DNA of 64,000 nt from Brachycybe producta. Its lineage: Eukaryota > Arthropoda > Diplopoda > Playtdesmida > Andrognathidae. The DNA lies in NCBI GenBank assembly GCA_036925085.1, contig JAUPFP010000091.1:124001-188000 (forward strand). Direction: 5' to 3'. Below are positions 22,526 to 34,235 of the stretch, piece by piece. A program made the position numbers and the translations under genes. Each line of letters begins with the position of its first letter. Position 1 is the first letter of the stretch. The notes under the pieces are model-generated. The model did no database searches and was not told the origin of the DNA. It saw only the letters and a program-made list of their open reading frames with translations.

Positions 22526-22740
22526 TTCCTTGACCGTTTTCTTGATGATCTCCGACTGTTTGGGGCTGCTCCTTCGGAGGGGCTCCTACACGGGGGCATG
22601 ACCACCAGTGTCAATCTGATGCTCGGGTCAGGTTGTGTACATTCAGGTTGGTACATCAAAGTTCTGATGTCTCTAAGGCAAAGACATCTCGATAGGATCT
22701 CAGAAGATCCATCAGAATGCGCATCTGGCCATTATGTAGT

Positions 22741-23432
22741 TTAGGCCCGTCGCATTGCCTCATCGAATTTAGCACCTGACTCTTTTGTCAATATCGTGTC
22801 AGCGTTTGAAGTTGCTTTTACTTCAACTGATTTGAGGCTGTAGTCTATCTGGATGTGGGCTATCACTTTGCAGGAGGCGAGGGTCAATGGCTTTGTAGTG
22901 GTGTTTAGGACTTCAACCAGGAAGCTATTCCTGTTGCAGCCTTGCATAACCCCGGAAGCCACACAGACTCCCCTCAAGGCTCGTAGCTTCTCATCGGGAG
23001 TGACCACGAAAAGGTCTTGGCCCATGAGGATTCTAGAGCCTTCTGCCTCCACTAGTGCTGTCCCTCAGCCAATGAGTTGTGTTAGCCCTTTGACTACCAG
23101 GTGTTCATTTGGTTGCTGTATAGTCTTGACTTCAATGGGAGCGGTGACGTCTCCCCAAGAGTGGCTGGTGTAAGTTCTTCTAAGGCACTCTTGACATATG
23201 CCTGAATACATTGCCTTCGGAGCATTGGCTCAAAGCCTTCCAAGTAGACTTTGTTGGTCTGCATGGACACAAGGAGCCTTAGTACCCCACCCAGGTCTTG
23301 GCCCAAAATGGCATCGGGTGGGCCGGTGATAACCAGCAAACGGCCGGTGGCAATTTCCACAGTAGTGGAAACTTGCCATGTCACGGCGATAGTGGCTCCT
23401 CCAACTCCTTCGAATTTGGAAGGGCAAGCCAT
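22741..23432 (-). pseudogene. gypsy fossil: protease-region remnants
   Basis: Two minus-strand pieces containing ILGQDL and ILMGQDL-type segments, which resemble the C-terminal portion of retroviral-type aspartic proteases. Upstream sequence to about 25150 may be the capsid region but shows no signature I can name. Confidence 0.55.
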
Positions 23433-24449
23433 CGGCTCGATGTTGAGTTGGAGCCATTTCGCTAGGCTATCAGCGATAGGGTGCCCACAACCATGCGGAC
23501 CTTTTTCCCATTAACAGTGAGAGTGATCTTTGGGCTACCATCACTAACACTGTGTTCTCCGATTTCCTTCGGCATACAAGTATTCTTTAATTGTCGGTAT
23601 AAGTCTTTAAGCATTCGGCGACCAAAAGGGCGTCCTTGCAGTGAAGCTCACCACCAGGAATTAATATGGCAACCATCTCATTGTTGGTATATACTAATGC
23701 GGTGGTGGCGATGTGAATGCCTCCAGGATGCCATGCCAAGTAGCGAGGTCGTCCATCTCCCAAGTTGACTCAGGGATTTGGTCGACCATCATTATTGGTA
23801 TGTTGGCTGAAGCACTGATGTCATAATTGGTGTTGGCAGGAGGCGGATCCGATGCGGTGGCAGTGGTGCCGAGATCCGTATCGGAGGCCTCCCTCGTAAG
23901 GTTGTAGGTCAGGTACACGTGCTACTGTTCTGCACGCTCATAGTTTATATAGCATGGTACATAGTATGCGTGCTCTTCAGGTCAACATATTGACCTGGTG
24001 CGTGTCATCTGTAGTGTCGATCATAGCGAGGCTCGTACTGCTCTCGGTTACCGACACAGTGCGATGAAGAGCTGTCCCATTTGCTACAATATCTGTAATG
24101 ACGTGATCATTGATGTGTTGTAGTTCGTGGGGTTTGTAGTAGCACAGGCGGTGAATTGGTGCTATTGTAGCTGGCCACTACGTGGACCACTTGTATTTTC
24201 GGTTGGTCGAGTTGGTACATAATTGTATTTAATTTACAGCCATCACATGGCTGTGTTTGTGCAATGTAGCACTGTGGCTGGGATCGTTCTGCTTGAAGGT
24301 ATGAAGGGTAGTGTACCAATGATGGTAACTGCTGCAGAGAGCAATCATATGGTGAGTTTTGAAGATGATAACTTGGGACATAGAGGGTCCCAAGGAAAGC
24401 ACATGGTAGAAATAAAACAAAGAGAAGGGGGACAAGAGAGTCCCACATG

Positions 24450-24730
24450 GCTAGTGAAAAGTGTGTTTTAGCTTGTAAGCCCCTAACAATGATACGAAGT
24501 TAGGACGAAAACTTGCTTGGAAAATTAAAAATGAAGAAAAATGAAGTCTTTCCACCTATTAATAGGTGGAGACAAGTAGCTGAGAAACTCCGTGAGGTAA
24601 AGCAAACATTTGTTTGCTTACCGCACAATGATACGGAGTTTTGTCTAAGCAAACTCCTCTCGGAGAGTAAAAAGAATTTGTTTAAAGTGTTGCCAACCTA
24701 CCAACCAATGATACAGAGGAGGGAACAGGG
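24450..24730. repeat. series of hairpins with a shared AATGATAC loop motif
   Basis: Three AATGATAC words occur in or beside stems: CCTAAC...GTTAGG (about 24484-24506), a long imperfect stem around GGTAAAGCAAACA/TGTTTGCTTACC flanked by ACTCCG/CGGAGT (about 24588-24645), and near 24708-24716. A perfect 20-bp palindrome TCCACCTATTAATAGGTGGA lies at about 24550-24572. The region is at the 5' side of the fossil when read on the minus strand. Confidence 0.6.
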
Positions 24731-25639
24731 ATGACAATGAAACAAAACATAGAATACACAAACATGGACGGAAACACGTGCCTCCGTGTTCCTCCGAGTG
24801 CTAAGCGGATGGCAGACAAAAGTTCTTTCTCCACGTGTCTCTCTGGACAGGACACAGAATCGTGTGGTCGACCTGTGATGTGTGTGATCACAAAGTCTCT
24901 CTCAACACGCGGTTCCACAGATTCGCCACCACGCGGTTGGCCCTCTGCAATGTACAGTGTGCCGTTCACTGTCACCCGTACGTGGCGCTCTCTCCAGACT
25001 TCCATTGCGGGAAAGTCTAAACAAGAACGAGAGAAGATCTGCAGAGCTCTGAAACATCGAGAGCTCACTGCAGAACATTTGTACCGCCAACCGAACGTGG
25101 AACAGACCGCACAAGACTGCTCTCATTCGCAAACTCATCTCCACATCCCGTGAGAAGAGCGCGCAAAACACGATTATCGAAGATGCTCAACCATGCATGT
25201 CGTTGGGCATTACACATCCTAGCGGAGAGGGATCATTCAGGCCTTTCGTTGTCTACCCAGACAACGCCGATGATAGCAATCTATCTACCCACGATACGAG
25301 GAGCTCTTGGAAACGAACTTTTGACGATCGTCATAGTCAATTTCGCGGGATTCCGTTCAGACTGTCCGATTCGGACTCTTCGTAAAGTGGGTAAAAACCT
25401 GCATGTGTTTCTGTGTTCTCATGTCTGCCATGCTTCCTATCTTGCATCTACATAAAACGAAGAGATCTCGAAAGAGAACTTTTGACGCTTGTCATAGTCA
25501 CTTTCGCTGTTTTCCATACAAACGATACGTTACAGCTCTTCGGGCTCTTCGTGAGTGCTTGTGTTTGTGCATCAGTGTTCTTGGACGCATGACTGGGGGT
25601 ATTTGTGAAGGTGTGTTTGCATGTGTGCCTGCTTGCATG

Positions 25640-26470
25640 TTTTTTTCTGTGATGTCCTGTCCTGTCCCTCTTCGATGTATCTCCACATTGTCGTGGTGAA
25701 GAGGCTCAAGCCTGTTTTATACAAAGGCCGCTAAGAGAGATACAATTCATATGTGGCTGTAATGACCAATACAGCAAAATGCGGTTCTTATGCGGTTCTT
25801 GGGTCTTCGAAAACCGCATGCTACTCATTTCATCGTGCTATTGCACGACTGTGAAGTAGCAGGACAAAAAGACTCTACCGCATGCTACTCATAGCATTGT
25901 GCTATTGCACGACTGTGAAGTAGCAGAACAAAAAGACTTAAGTAAAAAAAGCTGTAATGACTGATACAGCAAAATGCGTTTCTTATGCGGTTCTTGGGTC
26001 TTCGAAAACCGCATGTTTTTTTCCTGTGATGTCCTGTCCTGTCCCTCTTCGATGTATCTCCACCTTGTCGTGGTGAAGAGGCTCGAGCCTGTTTTATATA
26101 AAGGCCGCTAAGAGTGATACAATTCATATGTTGCGGTTATTGGGTATATTCGTAAACCGCCATGCTACTACTCTCATCGTGCTATTGCACGACCGTGAAG
26201 TAGCAGGAATAAAATAAATAAAGTCCAAAAAAAAAATGTTGTACTGACCGATACAGCATAATAATGCGGTCTTTGGGTCTTCAATAACCGCATGCTACTC
26301 ATTGCATCGTGCTATTGCACGACTGTGAAGTAGCAGGACTAAAATAATCCAAGTCCAAAATAAACGTACTGACCGATACAGCATAGTGCGGTATTTGGGT
26401 CTTCGATAACCGCATGCTACTCATGGCATCGTGCTATTGCACGACCGTGGAGTAGCAAGAAAAAATAAGT
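25640..26470. repeat. tandem array of a two-hairpin unit
   Basis: Units carry 'TGACYGATACAGCA', a first stem ATGCGGTT/AACCGCAT (e.g. 25790-25819), and a second stem GCTACT...AGTAGC enclosing TCGTGC-TATT-GCACGA (five copies near 25820, 25882, 26164, 26293 and 26414). A separate block of about 100 bp with a TATA-like TTTTATATAAAGG occurs twice (25654-25753 and 26030-26134). The loop TATT is invariant in all five second stems and one unit differs only by a change that keeps a G-U pair. It lies at the edge of the gypsy fossil and may be its leader or a separate satellite. Confidence 0.8.
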
Positions 26471-26527
26471 TCAAAGTCAAATAAGCCTAACACCGAGAGT
26501 ACAGGTATGATTTTCCGGTGATTGATG

Positions 26528-26566
26528 GAGTTACGCCAGGGGACCATAAACCCCTGGCGTACCTTC
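26528..26566. repeat. perfect 11-bp hairpin
   Basis: TACGCCAGGGG and CCCCTGGCGTA arms separated by 8-9 bases. It ends the run of structured sequence that begins at about 24450. No protein or RNA family recognised. Confidence 0.6.
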
Positions 26567-26600
26567 CTCTTCTTTAATTGTTTCCATATGTGCCGGCAAA

Positions 26601-26916
26601 ATACTCTTTCCCCTCTTTAGGGCACCTGTTTTAGGGCCATCTTTGCAGCAGGGGGGCCAAACTCAAGGAGGTATGGTACATAATACCTCTCACGCATGTG
26701 TGTGTGGACATTTGAAAAAAAAATGTTCAGTGTTGAACAACCAACCACCACACACTGTCTACATAGACACACATATAGAAAAAAGCAAAGAAAAAATTGT
26801 TCTTTACTGTAACATGGTCACAGGAGGTGAGAATGTTCTCAATTTTAAAGTGTTCAGAAATTGGAAAACTGGACATGATTTTATTTTATCATAAAAAATA
26901 GAATCATCTCTTTCCT

Positions 26917-26966
<50 letters not shown>

Positions 26967-27105
26967 GATAGAAGGGCACACCAGAGAAAAGACTTTTTTC
27001 GAATTTTTTCTGTCTCTCATTCATTCATTCATTTTAGTTTTCTTGCTACGTGTGATATAAAGGGGCTGACAAGATTTCAGAAGACTTTTGGGAGAATTTT
27101 TTTCC

Positions 27106-27137
<32 letters not shown>

Positions 27138-27740
27138 AGACTGTAACAACAATTTCCATCCAATTCCCACTTACATTATTCCTTCAGGAAGAAAAAGAAA
27201 AATAAGCCACATACAAGTAAAAGAAAAAATCTGAACGTGTGAGAAATATTTTTCTACGAGGCTATTTCGTATAATAAGTATACTCTTGTATATGTGTATA
27301 CACACATCCATCATTTATCGACCTTTCGTTTCAATCACAACTCTGTGAAGATCCCATTACATTTTCAACTGACAAAAAAAACATCCTTCTTCAGGCTAGA
27401 AACACACACATACAGTAGGCCTACATTACACATGATCTTATAAAATGTGTACGGCATCAACAGCCCAACCCCCCCCCCAACACCTTTTACAATATCCCAT
27501 TTTTCTATTACCATTTTTTTTTCATTTTCATTCTCAAGCAAATAATAATAATGGTACTGTACGGTTGGGGGTACATGAGATGCTTGCTGGCTTGCTACAC
27601 ATGAATTTTTCAGGTAATATAAAAAAAAGTTGTGTTCAGAAAGATAAATTTAAAAAAAAAATAACGCACATACTTCAATTTATGATTTGTTAAAATGCCA
27701 GAAAGACTCAAGTAGTCCACTAATAATACATCATGCACAC
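26601..27740. other. gene-free stretch with TA and CT runs
   Basis: Contains a (TA)n tract at 26922-26964 and a CT tract at 27107-27137. The frame 26643-26894 has no domain. No element boundary identified. Confidence 0.45.
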
Positions 27741-27748
27741 TCAGCCAC

Positions 27749-27883
27749 TATTACACTAGTAACTTTTAATGCAATAAAATGTGCAATGTGACATGTAACT
27801 TCCTTGTTTACAATGTGCAGATATGACATGCAACTGGATAAAACTTTCCTTTTAACTAGTGTCAAATTCATGGCATCTGTGAA
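27749..27883. mobile_element. MITE family M2, left part, cut by foldback element
   Basis: Begins 'tattacactagtaactttt' and continues 'aatgcaataaaatgtgcaatgtgac' and 'gataaaactttccttttaactagtgtcaaa', as in the M2 copies at 45.6 and 53.4 kb. It stops where the foldback element starts. No right half was found beyond the foldback element. Confidence 0.6.
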
Positions 27884-30081
27884 GTTGGCAGTACAAATGA
27901 ATGGACCAGAGCAGGATGCAATTGGGCTGGAAAGACAATTGAGTGGGTTAATTGAGCCAGCCATATTTAGCAAATGGGCCACATTCCTAACACTTTAAAA
28001 TGGCCCTTGGAAAATGTACTGACAACTTCACAGGCAGCAGTACAAATGAATGAGCTAGGGCTGAAAACAATTGGGCTAGCTAGTACACCCAATGGGCTGT
28101 TTGAGCCAGGTAATGTTGTTGATTGGGCTCAATTCCTTAGGGGCCAAAATGGCCCTTGAACTTGTACAGTGGCAGTACAAACAATTCAGATGGGGCTAAA
28201 TACAATTGGGCTAGCTAGTACACCCAATGGGATGTTTGAGCCAAGTGATTTTTTGATTGGGTTCAATTCTTTAGGGCCCAAAATGGCCCTTGTACTTTGT
28301 ACTGTGGCAGTACAAACAATTCAGCTGGGGCTAAAAAACAATAGGGCTAGCTAGTACACCCAATAGGCTGAGTCAGGTCATATTTTGATTGGGCTTAATT
28401 TCTTAGGGCCTAAATGGTTCTTATAGTCACTAGAAAATATACAAAATTTAATTAAGTGAATGGACTCAGGCAGAGAACATTTGGGTCAGCTAGTACACCC
28501 AATGGGATGTTTGAGCTAGGTAATTCTTTTGATTGGGCTCAAACCTTCCTTAGACCCCCAAAATAGCCCTCGAACTTTACTGCAGCAGTACAAACAATTG
28601 AGCTAGAGCTAAAAGAAATTGGGCTAGCTAGTACACACAATGGGCTGTTTGAGCCAAGTGTTTTTTTATTGGGCTCAATTCCTTAAGGGCCAAAGTGGCC
28701 ATTGAAATTTGTATTGCGGCAGTACAAACAATTCAGCTGGAGCTAAAACAATTGGGCTAGCTAGTACACCTCATGGGCTGTTTGAGTCAGGTCATTTTTT
28801 TGATTAGGCTTAATTTCTTAGGGCCCAAATGGTCAGCATATTCACTATTAAATACACAAAATTTAATTAAGTGAATTAACTCAGGCTAAAAACAAATGGG
28901 CTAGCTAGTACATGCAATGGGCTGTTTGAGCCAAGTAATTTTTTTTATTGGGCTCAATTTCTTAGGGGCAAAAATAGCCCTTGAACTTTGTATTGCAGCA
29001 GTACAAACAATTGAGCTGGGGCTAAATACAATTGGGCTAGCTAGTACACCCAATGGACTGTTTGAGCCAAGTAATTTTTTTGATAGGGCTCAATTCCTTA
29101 GGGGCCAAAACAGCCTTTGAACTTTGTACTGCAGCAGTACTAAGTACACACAATGGGTTGTTTGAGTCAGGTAATTTTTTTGATTGGGCTTAATTTCTTA
29201 AGACCCAAATGGTCCTTGGAGTATTCACTAGTAAATATACAAAACTTAATTAAGTGAATGGACTCAGGCTGAAAACATTTGGGCTAGCTAGTACACCCAA
29301 TGGGATGTTGTATATTTACTAGTGAATATTCTATGGACCATTCAGGCCCTAAAGAAATTAAACCCAATCAAAAAAATGACCTAGCTCAAACAGCCCATTG
29401 GGTGCACTAGCTTGCCCAATTGTTTTTAGCCCCAGCTCAATTGCTTGTACTGCTGCAGTACAAAGTTCAAAGGTCATTTTGGGGCATAAGGAATTGAGCC
29501 TATTGGTGCACTAGCTAGCCCAAGTGTTTTAGCCCCAGTTCAATTGTTTGTACTGCTGCAATACAAAGTTCAAGAGCCATTTTGGCCCATATGAAATTGA
29601 GCCCAATTAAAAAATGATCTGACTCAAACAGCCATTGGGTGCACTAGCTTGCCCAATTGTTTTTAGCCCCAGCTCAATTGCTTGTACTGATGCAGTACAA
29701 AGTTCAAAGGTCATTTTGAGGCATAAGGAATTGAGCCCATTGGTGCACTAGCTAGCCCAAGTGTTTTTAGCCCCAGTTCAATTGTTTGTACTGCTGTAAT
29801 ACAAAGTTCAAGGGCCATTTTGGCCCATATGGAATTGAGCCCAATTAAAAAGTGACCTGACTCAAACAGCCCATTGGGTGTACTAGCTAGCCCAATTGTT
29901 TTTAGCCCCAGCTCAATTGTTTGTACTGCTGCCTGTGAAGTTGGCAGTACACTTTTCAAGGCCGTTTTAAAGTGTAACGAATGTGGCCCATTCAATAAAT
30001 GTGGCCGGCTCAATCAGCCCATTCAATTCTCTTTCTAGCCCAATTGCGTCCTGCTCTGGCCTATTCATTTGTACTGCCAAC
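27884..30081. mobile_element. foldback element with long inverted repeats of tandem subunits
   Basis: Outer ends GTTGGCAGTACAAATGAAT (27884) and its complement (to 30081) begin two long arms, left about 1.42 kb and right about 0.76 kb, meeting near 29310-29330. Each arm is built from about 135-bp subunits with CAATTGGGCTAGCTAGTACA, GGGCTGTTTGAGCC, and AGGGGCCAAAATGGCCC-type blocks, interspersed with a second subunit type ('atacaaaatttaattaagtg'). The architecture resembles Foldback (FB) or sea-urchin TU elements. No transposase. Its short frames are repeats of the same subunit in different copies. Confidence 0.85.
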
Positions 30082-31065
30082 ATCACACACATGTGTTAAA
30101 ATAAGCAGAAAATAGAAATCGAAAATAAATTCAAAATAAATTTCAGTTGTATTTTTCTGTATTCCTTTCCTTCAAGGTTGTTTTTTATGCAAATTACAGC
30201 TTTCTACTTGACTGATAAAGATGTAATTTCGCCTGATAAAAAGAAACGATTTCACACTTTTTTTTGGGTATAATTTCAGATAAAATAGAATGGAAAATAT
30301 TCAAATTAGATAAATTCAAATATCAGTAAAAAAATGTTCTGTGTGAAAATGCGACTGAAAATAAGAGTTTATACGCTCGTCAATATTTTAATTATATTAT
30401 TTGGCAGAAAGTTGGCAAAGAAAAAAAAAGTTGAATACAATTGTGGCAACTTTTTTTAAAAAAAATTTAAGAATGAGCGAATGTGTGTCGCCGCTTTTGT
30501 TTGTTTGTTACTTTAACAAAGTTTGTGTACTCTTAGTGAGTTTGTATCTTCAAAGAGTGCTTTTTGCTCACCCAAATTTCAACTTTCAGGTCCATCAGAC
30601 AGTAGATGCGTTTGTTCCTCAACCATTATAACAATGGTTCCCAAACTTTTTTTTGCTTACGGAACAGAATTTGTTGCATGGATGAATCACGGCACATTAG
30701 AAGGATGCTACAAGCACGCCCTTTAAAAATCACTACATTGGTGCGTGCGTGCATAATTTGAAAGTTTTCTTTGTTTTGCTTTTTTTAAATAAACATACAA
30801 TTTATTTGAAAGTATTAAATTATAGACATTAGCTCCGAAGCACATAAAATCCGAAATTTCGCGGGATACCTAGCAAAACTCACGGCATGCTAGTGTGGCT
30901 CCATACACCTTCACCAGATATAAATACATTTACATGCAGGTGCTTATTTTCTCGTTTTCTGGTACACTTCAGTATTGGTTATGTCTAATGTCTAATGTGT
31001 GTCAAAGGTTCTTGAACATTTGACCAGTCTAGTGGCCACCTGTTTTTGTTCAACTCAAGATCCGC
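30082..31065. other. gene-free stretch
   Basis: AT-rich. Frames at 30401-30726 show no domain. No repeat relation recognised by eye. Confidence 0.4.
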
Positions 31066-32490
31066 TTGGTTGTTGTTTCCACTCTTGATTATTGTGAGCT
31101 TGTGTTTGCTTTCAGGTCGTTGGTGATCGCCCTCAGTCCGCTTGTCTTTGTTGCTCTCAGTGTAACTTGTGTTTGCTTTCAGTGTATTTGCCTGTGTGCT
31201 CTTCTCAGTGTGTTAATGTTTTCAGTGTATTTGTGTCTGCTTGGCATGCAATGTGTTTGGTGTTATCGATGTATATTTGTGTGTCTCATCTCACAGTGTG
31301 CGTTTTTCTGTGTATATTATTTTAATGTTCTCGACTTCTCCCGGCATACTTTTTGTTACCAGCAGCAATGTTTGTATGTCTGCCATGTTCTTGTATGAAA
31401 AATAAAACCGGCATCTGTTGGCAACACACAGCTCATTACCTCAGAACACTAATGCTTAATAATCATCGATTGTAACTTTCTCGAAAAACTTGCAATTATT
31501 TATCCTGTGACATACACACACACACGCACTCATACAAATACATACATACAAATTCATACAAACACACATACAGAAAGAAAAAAAATGAGACACACGTCGA
31601 TCTCTTTTCTCTTCCTGACAAAAAAAAATCCTCTCCCTAAAAAAAATGAATTACTCGCACCATTGGCAAAGAAAAATTGCTTTAAGACGATCTTAAGTCT
31701 ACTTTGCCAAGTTTGTCTGTCCTCGCCAATTGGTTTGAAACAAGACTTCTAATTGAGTTACCCCGGGCTAAATTTGCTCATCATTTGTAGCTCCCCCCCC
31801 CCAAAAAAAAATAGTAGAGAGAGAAGAAGAAAAAAAAAAAGATAGCATGCTGTTTTTATCCAAAGGGAATAAGAACATAATCAACAATCTGACAAACCCA
31901 AACTTTGTCTAACTGTCTTGTCTATTTTCTAAAATGAACAAATGACTCAATTCCAAACCTAAAGTTAACTTCAGTTACCGAATTCGTTTCTTAGAATCTT
32001 AATATAATCCAAAAACAATATATATATTGAACAATAAAACCGATTCTCTTAGGACCTGTTATCTATGTAAAAATATTTTTCTATAACAAAAACAAAAGTT
32101 GTACTTGAATTTGTAAGAAATAAAAGTGAATCGGTTTTTAGACCTCCCTCCCTCTCTGTCTCTCCCTCTCTCTATTTTTCTCTTTCTCTCTCTCTCTCTC
32201 TCTCTCCTTTGTTAACTCAAGAGAATTTTCTGAATGAAATACAACACCAAATTTCAAACATAAAATGCACTTTAACATTTTAAGAGAAAATGTCAATTGG
32301 AAACCCACTTATTTATTCTGACATCATCCAAACAAAAGGTAAAAGACCAAAACAACTTCTCAAATAATGATATCTGCCAAGAAAATAATAAAAAAATCTA
32401 TTTTCAATCTTTTGTCATTGAACAAACAAAAGTTAACTGCAGCTGAAAAGATAACCACATTTAATTTTCTAGCTGAAATAAACACGATTA
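31066..32490. other. gene-free stretch with low-complexity runs
   Basis: 31066-31400 is a degenerate T/G-rich repeat built on 'tttcagtgtatttgtgt', related in style to 43020-44100; its frame of 110 residues is C/F/V-rich and repetitive. CA run at 31510-31570, poly-A near 31805, and a CT tract at 32150-32206. No gene found. Confidence 0.45.
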
Positions 32491-32493
32491 AAT

Positions 32494-32778
32494 TACCTGT
32501 CAGTGCTACAATGGCATGGTTTGGCACATCGCAGGGCTGAGTTAAGTTTGAAATTGTTTGGAAAAATTACACGTGGTGATTGTCCTAAACCACAGTCCAG
32601 TGATATTCATAAAACACTATACATGGGCAGGGCTGACCACTCTAGGAAAATTAGGGAGATTTTTGCTAGGTCAGATTCATATAATTGGTCTTGTTTTCCC
32701 TTAGAGTTAGATAAGACAATGGAACTCTGTCTTAATAAGGAAGTGTTGAATGGGGGTAATTTTGTTTTGTGGAATTGA
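32494..32778 (+). pseudogene. LINE B-type C-terminal fragment
   Basis: Encodes the last about 95 residues of the CR1/Jockey-like protein (LSLKLFGKITRGDCPKPQ, DIHKTLYMGRADHSRKIRE, ARSDSYNWS) ending FVLWN. The 5' part is missing and the RQWN block is altered. It is a dead end fragment followed by a solo LTR 90 bp downstream. Confidence 0.85.
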
Positions 32779-32868
32779 CAATTGTTTATTCATTTTATTG
32801 ATACAACAAACGTATCAACAATAAAATTAACTTAGTTGACAGAAGGTCCTAGGGTTAATGCATAAAGT

Positions 32869-33576
32869 TGTAACACCCAGCAACCCCTGCTCCTGCCAAA
32901 ACTATAGCCTAGGGGTAAACAACTCCTACCTGTCCCTCCCTCCTCTCTGACTCACACTTCTGATGCACATCGAAGTGGTGGAGTGATACATTTAGGACCA
33001 TGGTCACTTGGACCTGGTTACACCTCGTAGGTGTACACAGGTCCAAGGTATAAAAGGACCATGTTCCTCTTTGGTCCTCGTCCTTGTCTTTGCTCTAACT
33101 TGTTGTATTACGTTGAATATTTCCGTACCACATCATGGGCATGAGGACGCACCTTTGATAAACAACATTCGTCTTTGTAATCTTTATGTTTCCTTACAAA
33201 GATGAATAAAAGTGTTACAATAGGAAACTACGTTGTCTTTATGTTCTGAAACTAATAACTTCTCTACAGAGGCCGGAGACACCATAAGGTAAAGAGCACA
33301 TACAGATCCTGATGCAGCTACAACATCTTCTACTGCTGGTAACTATCAACAAGGGGAGATGCACATCAGCATTGACGGAGAATAGGATGGCCACCATCCT
33401 TCTGCACAGATTTCACCTCCATGCAGGAGGATGATTGCAATCCATCACCATCCAACTCTTTCTGTAGCTCAAACCTTCTTTGTGCGGGCACCGTGCGATG
33501 CAGAGAAGCAAACGAGTTGCAGGAAACAACATCTACAAGTTGGTCAGAAAAATAGAGTCGACGTCAAAAGCTCACA
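32869..33576 (+). mobile_element. solo LTR, copy 4
   Basis: TGTAACACCC start and GCTCACA end, flanked by near-identical 4-bp duplications (AAGT and AGGT). It is about 708 bp and very close in sequence to copy 1. Palindrome at about 33010-33044 followed by TATAAAAGG. No internal region. Confidence 0.85.
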
Positions 33577-33829
33577 AGGTATATAGGTCTATGACTTAAA
33601 ACTTGAATGAGCCAGCTCATGATGTTGCATATATTTACAGATATATTTACTATTTGTTTTACTATTTTTAAAATAGTTAATTAATATCCATGTTAGAGCT
33701 TTTCAAAGTTTTCAACTAAGACATCTACATTTTATAAAAAAAATAAGTGATACCCAGCCCAGTTCAAAAAACATTTTAGTGAAATCAACTCATTTGAACC
33801 ATTAAGTTCACAATCGGCTTGAACACCAA
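33577..33829. other. gene-free AT-rich stretch
   Basis: Nothing recognised. Confidence 0.4.
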
Positions 33830-34235
33830 GTCTACCCACATCACAATAAGCACACCAGATCTATGAGGCTCACAAAGCCCATGGGATAGACTATTTTTTT
33901 TATCTAAAAGAGGAACAGGTACACAAAGACTATTATATAGATTTTTGCAAATGCACACAAGGCCCATAAGGTACACAAGGCCACCACATTCATAGGTCCA
34001 CAAAGCGGATCAGAACCATAAAGTCCATAAAGCCCACCAGACCCTCAACACCCACCAAACTCATGATGTCCACAATGCCACCAGACTCATAAGGTCCACA
34101 AAGCCGACCAGAACCATAAAGTCCATAAATTCCACCAGACCCACAATGCCCACCAATCCCATGATCTCCACAAAGACCACAAGACCCATGAAGTCCACAA
34201 ACACCACTAGGCACAAAGGACCATCAAACACCATG
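33830..34235. repeat. degenerate minisatellite, about 24-30 bp units
   Basis: Units related to 'accataaagtccacaaagcc' and 'cccaccagac' repeat about a dozen times. Frames on both strands remain open and give GLVG/VGFVDLM-type repeats (minus 33990-34435), which are artefacts of the array. Confidence 0.75.

Larger units (their letters stand above)
18354..26600 (-). mobile_element. broken Ty3/gypsy LTR retrotransposon fossil, internal region
   Basis: A block of higher GC than its surroundings carrying minus-strand pieces in the canonical gypsy order. Protease-region pieces lie at about 22740-23430, reverse transcriptase at about 21960-22525, RNase H at about 21120-21770, integrase (zinc-binding, then core, then C-terminal part) at about 19900-21155, and an unassigned open stretch at about 18540-19550 downstream of integrase. 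A gag region is expected at about 23500-25150 but is not recognisable. The element is broken in many places (roughly ten or more) and has no identifiable 5' LTR. The right boundary is uncertain. It is moderately old, since the motifs remain clear. Confidence 0.85.

Noticed and set aside
24682-25171. Protein-like frames on both strands at 24682-25171
   Set aside because: They may be the capsid region of the fossil or chance frames in GC-richer DNA; opposite-strand frames overlap completely and I see no recognised domain, so no gene is called.
27804-30013. Several about 60-100 residue frames with GLASTPNGLFE-type repeats
   Set aside because: They are the same foldback subunit in several copies and both orientations.
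31066-31398. 110-residue C/F/V-rich frame that looks like a membrane protein
   Set aside because: The DNA is a degenerate 'tttcagtgtatttgtgt' repeat.
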